Assembly (NCBI GenBank): GCA_017470345.1
Contig: JAFUEP010000020.1
Span: 1-64,000, forward strand
Direction: 5' to 3'
Length of the DNA stretch: 64,000 bases
Source: Prevotella sp.
GTDB taxonomy: Bacteria; Bacteroidota; Bacteroidia; Bacteroidales; Bacteroidaceae
A program made the translations under genes and the position numbers. Positions 59,899 to 64,000 of this stretch are shown piece by piece; the stretch's first letter is position 1, and the number at the start of each line of letters is the position of its first letter. The notes under the pieces were generated by a model. It had not been told where the DNA came from, did no database searches, and saw only the letters and a list, made by a program, of their open reading frames with translations.

Positions 59899-60390
59899 AT
59901 GAAAGACTTCGCCGCCATCGACTTCGAGACTGCCAACAACGAGCGTACCAGTGTCTGCTCGGTGGGTGTGGTCGTCGTGAGGGACGGCGAGTTTGCTGAC
60001 CGGTTCTATTCGCTCATTCAGCCTGAACCAAACTATTATAACTATTGGTGTACGCGTGTGCACGGACTGACCTGTCGCGACACGGACGAGGCGCCGCTCT
60101 TCCCTGAGGTGTGGGCCCGGGTCGAGCCGCTCATCGAGGGACTTCCCCTCGTGGCCCACAACAAGGCGTTCGACGAGACCTGCCTGAAGGCCGTCTTCCG
60201 CTGCTATCAGATGGACTATCCCGACTACGAGTTCTATTGCACGCTCATAGCCTCGCGGCGTGCCTTCCGCTATCTGGCCGACCATCAGCTCCACACCGTG
60301 GCTGCCGAGTGCGGCTATCGGCTGGAGCATCATCACCACGCGCTGGCCGACGCTGAGGCTTGTGCATGGATAGCCCGCGAAATCCTGTAA
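59899..60390 (+). CDS. DEDDh-type 3'-5' exonuclease (DnaQ-like)
   Basis: From the ATG at 59899 the product has 163 residues. It has the exonuclease motifs FAAIDFETAN (Exo I), VAHNKAFDETCL (Exo II, Asp) and HHHALADAEACAWIA (Exo IIIe, His and Asp). The length suggests a stand-alone proofreading-type or single-strand exonuclease. It lies 25 bases after rsgA, so it probably belongs to the frr-rsgA unit. Start codon choice: an in-frame start at 59752 lies within rsgA and has no exonuclease content. Confidence 0.9.
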   Translation: MKDFAAIDFETANNERTSVCSVGVVVVRDGEFADRFYSLIQPEPNYYNYWCTRVHGLTCRDTDEAPLFPEVWARVEPLIEGLPLVAHNKAFDETCLKAVFRCYQMDYPDYEFYCTLIASRRAFRYLADHQLHTVAAECGYRLEHHHHALADAEACAWIAREIL

Positions 60391-60418
60391 CTAAACAACA
60401 AACCAATCTCTGTAGACT

Positions 60419-62854
60419 ATGAAAAAAATTGCTTTACTGGGCGCATTGATGCTGACCATGGCTGCCGGGGCGCAGGAGACAACCCGAGTGACGACATTCC
60501 GGATGGCAGGCCCGATGGCCGTGCGTGCGCCGTTCGGCATGGATTCTGTCGACGTGCAGGGGAATAAGTTCGACGAGCAGTCGCTCCTCGGGGCGCTCAG
60601 TCTGACGGCGCCCGCCGCGACGACGTTCAGCGCCGAGGTGCTGCCCTCGCTCGACGATGCCAAGAGCGTCGGCGTGCTGTCGTTCTATATCAACAATGAG
60701 AGCTATCTGAAAGGCAAGATCAACGTCAAGGGTCCGAAGAACTATAAGCTGTTCGTCGACGGCACCGAGGCTCAGGCTGACCTAAAGCTGGCGCCCGAAC
60801 ACCACACCGTGGCCATCAAGTTCATGACCGACGCCAAGGCGCAGGACTCCATCCAGGTGTCCATCGAGGCCGACAGGGCGGTCGACTGCACCGTCGACGA
60901 GCGCCATCCCTACATGGTGCACGACCTGACCGACGGGCGCCGCGTGCGCGGAGTGTCGCTGTCGGCCGACGGCGCCTATGTCGTCGTGAGCTATCAGACG
61001 ACGGAGCGTGGCGGCAATGCGCAGTGGAGCTATGAGCTGCGCGAAGTGAAGACGGGCCGGCTGGTGAGGATGCTTTCCAAGGGCGTGCAGTGGATGCCGC
61101 GCACGGTGGCCTTCCTCGAGGAGGAATGGGACGCCGGACGGCGCATGCTCGTCAAGGTCGACCCGCAGACAGGCGAGCGCACCCGCTTTGCTACGGACGT
61201 GCCCAAAGGCTCGTTCACCGTCAGCCCCACTGAGGACTACCTGATCGTCATGTCAGAGGAGGAAGGACCCAAGGAGGACGAGCAGGTCTACGAGGTCGTC
61301 GAGATGGACGACCGTCAGCCCGGCTGGCGCAAGCGCAACCACCTCCTCCGCTACGACATTGCCACAGGCCTGAGCCAGCGCATCACGTTCGGCAACAAGG
61401 GCGAATACCTCTACGACATCTCGCAGGACGGCCGCCAACTGCTCATCGGCACCAGCCGCTCGCGACTGGAGAAGCGCCCGACGACCGTCAGCGACTTCTA
61501 CATCATGGATGCGCAGTCGATGGCCGTCGACACGGTCATCACCTCGGGCGAGTTCCTGGGCGGCGCCAGCTTCTCGCCCGACGGCCGCCAGCTGCTCATT
61601 GTCGGCAACCCCGAGGCCTTCAATCGCATCGGCTGCCAGCTGCCCGACGACGTCACGCCCAGCATGACGGAGAACGAGCTCTTCCTCTATGACCTCGCAT
61701 CCGCGAAGGTGACGCCGCTGACGAAGGACTTCGACCCCTCTGTCAGCAATGTCGACTGGTCGTGGGCCGACGGCCTGATCTATTTCTCAGCCGAGCATCG
61801 CGACTATGTCTGTGTCTACGAGCTGAATCCCAAGACGGGCAAGATCCGCCAGCTGCCCCTCCAGGGCGACTACATCTATCGGTTCGACATGGCCAGCCAT
61901 GCCAAGGCCCTTGCCTACCTGGCCTATAAGACCATGGAGCCCGCCTCAGCTTATGTCAGGCCGGGCGCATGGAGCAAGACGGAGCAGACCCTCTTCGACG
62001 GTCGCCAGGCTCTGGGCGATGCCGAACTGGGCACGTGCGAGGACTGGAACTACCTGAGCTCGCGGGGCGACACCGTCTACGGCCGTCTCTACCTGCCGAA
62101 GGACTTCGACGCGACGAAGAAGTATCCCATGATCGTCTATTACTACGGCGGCTGCTCGCCCGTCTCCCGCTATTTCGAGTCGCCCTACGCCCCGCAGATG
62201 TGGAACTCGCTGGGCTACGTGGCCTACATCGTCGAGCCCAGCGGCGCCACGGGCTTTGGCCAGGAGTGGGCCTCGCGCCATGTCAACACGGCGGGTCGCG
62301 GTCCTGCCGAGGACATCATCGAGGGCGTGAAGAAGATCTGCGACGCCCATCCCTTCATCAACAAGGAGAAGATCGGATGCATGGGCGCCTCCTACGGCGG
62401 ATTCATGACCCAGTATCTGCAGACCGTCACCGACATCTTTGCCTGCGCCGTCTCGCATGCCGGCATCGCCAACCACACCAGCTACTGGGGCGAGGGCTAC
62501 TGGGGCTACAACTACAGCGAGGTGTCGATGGCCAACAGCTATCCCTGGAGCCACCGCCAGCTCTACGTCGACCAGTCGCCCCTGTTCAATGCCGACAAGA
62601 TCCACACGCCACTGCTCCTCCTCCACGGCGATGCCGACACCAACGTGCCCGTCATCGAGAGCCTCCAGATGTTCACCGCCCTCAAGCTCCTCGGCCGCGA
62701 GGTCGCCCTCGTCGAGGTGAAGGGCGAGAACCACCACATCCTCGACTATGCCAAGAAGGAGAAGTGGCTCTCCACCCAGATGGCCTGGTTCCAGCGCTGG
62801 CTGAAGGACGACCCCTCGTGGTGGGACGCCCTCTACCCGAAGAAGCACCTCTGA
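60419..62854 (+). CDS. S9-family prolyl-peptidase (dipeptidyl peptidase IV-like)
   Basis: This 811-residue protein has a signal peptide (MKKIALLGALMLTMAAGA), a beta-propeller region (residues about 150-540 with VRGVSLSADGAYVVVSY, GGASFSPDGRQLLIVG) and a C-terminal alpha/beta hydrolase: nucleophile Ser658 in GASYGGF, acid Asp740 in HGDADTNVP, and His772 or His773 in ENHHI. Such enzymes release dipeptides or peptides from the N-terminus in the periplasm, supporting use of peptides as nitrogen source. It starts 28 bases after the exonuclease gene, on the same strand. Confidence 0.93.
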   Translation: MKKIALLGALMLTMAAGAQETTRVTTFRMAGPMAVRAPFGMDSVDVQGNKFDEQSLLGALSLTAPAATTFSAEVLPSLDDAKSVGVLSFYINNESYLKGKINVKGPKNYKLFVDGTEAQADLKLAPEHHTVAIKFMTDAKAQDSIQVSIEADRAVDCTVDERHPYMVHDLTDGRRVRGVSLSADGAYVVVSYQTTERGGNAQWSYELREVKTGRLVRMLSKGVQWMPRTVAFLEEEWDAGRRMLVKVDPQTGERTRFATDVPKGSFTVSPTEDYLIVMSEEEGPKEDEQVYEVVEMDDRQPGWRKRNHLLRYDIATGLSQRITFGNKGEYLYDISQDGRQLLIGTSRSRLEKRPTTVSDFYIMDAQSMAVDTVITSGEFLGGASFSPDGRQLLIVGNPEAFNRIGCQLPDDVTPSMTENELFLYDLASAKVTPLTKDFDPSVSNVDWSWADGLIYFSAEHRDYVCVYELNPKTGKIRQLPLQGDYIYRFDMASHAKALAYLAYKTMEPASAYVRPGAWSKTEQTLFDGRQALGDAELGTCEDWNYLSSRGDTVYGRLYLPKDFDATKKYPMIVYYYGGCSPVSRYFESPYAPQMWNSLGYVAYIVEPSGATGFGQEWASRHVNTAGRGPAEDIIEGVKKICDAHPFINKEKIGCMGASYGGFMTQYLQTVTDIFACAVSHAGIANHTSYWGEGYWGYNYSEVSMANSYPWSHRQLYVDQSPLFNADKIHTPLLLLHGDADTNVPVIESLQMFTALKLLGREVALVEVKGENHHILDYAKKEKWLSTQMAWFQRWLKDDPSWWDALYPKKHL

Positions 62855-62889
62855 TCGACAGAGTATCGTTATAAAGACAAAGTAATTGC

Positions 62890-63056
62890 TTTTTTAAGAC
62901 ATAGTAACACAGTAACACAATAACACAATAACACAATAACACAATAACACAGTAACACAATAACATAGTAACAGAATTGTCGCTTTGGCAAGGCAACCAT
63001 ATTTGCAACCTTTGTTATTATGTTACTACGTTATTGTGTTACTGTGTCTTTAAAAA
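62890..63056 (+). repeat. Inverted 8-base tandem arrays between the S9 peptidase and the epimerase
   Basis: The left arm (about 62890-62973) is a run of 8-base units AGTAACAC and AATAACAC after TTTTTTAAGACAT. The right arm (about 63014-63056) is the inverse (GTTATTGT, GTTACTGT, then GTCTTTAAAAAA). The core of about 40 bases holds GTCGCTTT, whose inverse AAAGCGAC appears just outside the right arm (63073-63080). The genes on both sides converge here. Confidence 0.88.
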
Positions 63057-63093
63057 ACAAGGTACTGTGTCTAAAGCGACAGGCTACTCTGTC

Positions 63094-63963
63094 TCACCCG
63101 ATGGTGATTGTGTACTCGGACATGAAGGAGGAGCCGGGCTGGAGGTGGTTCATGTTGGGCTTGTCGCGGAATTCTCCCTTATAGCCGCGGGGGTCGCCGA
63201 GGCCGTACCATGGCTCGATGCAGACGAAGGGGGCCTGCTTCTGGTAGGGGCTCCAGAAGGCGATGATGGGGCAGCGGTAGTCGAGGGTCACGGCGGGCGT
63301 GCCGTCAGGGTTGAGCAGGCATGCCTGGTGGGTCTGGCTGTTGTGGATCTTGACGCTGTCGTTGGCGAAGAATGCGTCGTCGAAGGCGATGACGCCGTCG
63401 CGGATCATGTCGAGGGGTATCTCCGTCATCTCGTGCGAGCCGTCGATGTAGCTCTTCAGGCCCTTCAGGGGCTGCTTGTTGTCGAGTGCGATGACGCCGC
63501 GCAGGGGCTCGTCCTCGCGGCAGCCGGGGGCGAGGAAGGCGGGGTGGCCGCCGATCTGGAAGTGGATGTCGCGCACGTCAGTGTTCTCCACATGCCAGAT
63601 GACGTGGATCTTGTTGCCGCTGAGGCGATAGGTGACGGCGAGGTTGAAGCGGAAGGGATAGACCTTCAGCGTCTCCTCCGACTCGTGGAGGGCGTAGGTC
63701 AGCTTCGTCTCCGTCTGATGGATGAGGGTGAACTTCGTGTCGCGGGCGAAGCCGTGGCGGGGCAAGTGATACGCCTGGCCGTCGACGTAGTAGGTGTCGT
63801 TCTCGACGCTGCAGACGAGAGGGAAGAGGATGGGTGAGCGGCGCGGCCACTTCTCGCCGCCCTGCCACAGATACTCGCGCCCTTCGGCGTCCTTGATACT
63901 CTGGAGCTCAGCTCCCATCTCGCTGACCTCAATCGTGAGGTGCTGGTTTCGTAGTTGTTCCAT
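63094..63963 (-). CDS. Aldose 1-epimerase family protein
   Basis: This 289-residue protein of the galactose mutarotase fold has the features MGAELQSIKDAEGREYLWQG near 15, RSPILFPLVCSVEND near 43, HGFARDTKF near 70 (His), VIWHVENTDVRDIHFQIGGHPAF (read as FQIGGHPAFLAPG) near 145 with the second His, and FVCIEPWYGLGD near 250 with the catalytic Glu region. It interconverts sugar anomers. The length and the IGGHPAF/EPWYG form are close to the YihR/LacX-like group. The gene's own promoter would lie at or beyond the window end. Confidence 0.9.
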   Translation of the reverse strand: MEQLRNQHLTIEVSEMGAELQSIKDAEGREYLWQGGEKWPRRSPILFPLVCSVENDTYYVDGQAYHLPRHGFARDTKFTLIHQTETKLTYALHESEETLKVYPFRFNLAVTYRLSGNKIHVIWHVENTDVRDIHFQIGGHPAFLAPGCREDEPLRGVIALDNKQPLKGLKSYIDGSHEMTEIPLDMIRDGVIAFDDAFFANDSVKIHNSQTHQACLLNPDGTPAVTLDYRCPIIAFWSPYQKQAPFVCIEPWYGLGDPRGYKGEFRDKPNMNHLQPGSSFMSEYTITIG

Positions 63964-64000
63964 GTTTTTTTGAGGTTTTTATTGTTTGTTGTTCTTGGGC

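Overview
The window looks like chromosomal DNA of a GC-rich member of the Bacteroidales, most likely a Prevotella/Segatella-type gut or rumen bacterium. The evidence is the promoter signature (TAnnTTTG, usually followed by a short leader and rarely by a strong Shine-Dalgarno), the gene families (DUF4369, PCMD and calycin-like proteins, FISUMP-type and autotransporter-repeat surface proteins, AsnA, NhaD, carboxynorspermidine synthase, clpS-clpA-aat) and the strong G/C third-position bias. Genus and species are inferences.

Layout. 1-190: end of an rRNA operon (5S rRNA and terminator). 336-3117: small peptide, dnaX, FtsB/DivIC-like protein and a membrane protein. 3170-7800: tightly overlapping run of DUF4369 lipoprotein, pyrC, stand-alone MetH activation domain, metallophosphoesterase and plsC. 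7921-11377: three-gene surface/lipoprotein operon (PCMD lipoprotein, beta-barrel, calycin-PCMD protein). 11481-11968: large inverted tandem-repeat element, then asnA. 13163-21908: plant cell-wall block (PL11 rhamnogalacturonan lyase with autotransporter-type repeats, GH3 with PA14, XylE-like porter). 22068-26086: Hsp20, a sodium:solute symporter and a FISUMP surface protein. 26093-29363: the N-degron set clpS-clpA-aat. 29326-33315: secreted glutathione peroxidase with an AraC regulator, flavodoxin-cyclophilin lipoprotein, CDF metal exporter.

33512-39630 is an accessory island. A structured, apparently non-coding leader of about 600 bases precedes an m5C methyltransferase, an McrB-like AAA+ protein and an McrC-like PD-(D/E)XK nuclease (a BsuMI/LlaJI-like restriction system), followed by a deoxyribosyltransferase-fold protein. 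The methyltransferase and the N-terminal part of the McrB-like protein are clearly AT-rich, and composition changes at the start of the AAA+ domain, which suggests a swapped specificity cassette.

39710-47738: dnaK, then an operon of a ThiD-like/AraC fusion with pdxS and pdxT, then recA behind carboxynorspermidine synthase, and a conserved hypothetical. 47926-57700: L-rhamnose use (rhaD, rhaB, a fucose-isomerase-family enzyme, an MFS porter, perhaps an AraC regulator) with ompA, nhaD and an inserted GxxExxY gene. This fits the rhamnogalacturonan lyase upstream. 57733-63963: secreted small protein, frr, rsgA, exonuclease, S9 peptidase and aldose-1-epimerase-like protein.

The most unusual signals are (a) a family of inverted short-tandem arrays (7-, 8- or about 11-base units) with unrelated unit sequences but the same architecture, one of them inserted in frame in clpA and one flanking the GxxExxY gene; (b) three dispersed clusters, each of exactly four 22-base units; (c) a degenerate ThiD kinase fold fused to an AraC DNA-binding domain at the head of the pdxST operon; and (d) the structured leader and mosaic restriction locus. 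All calls come from reading the sequence; no database search was run.
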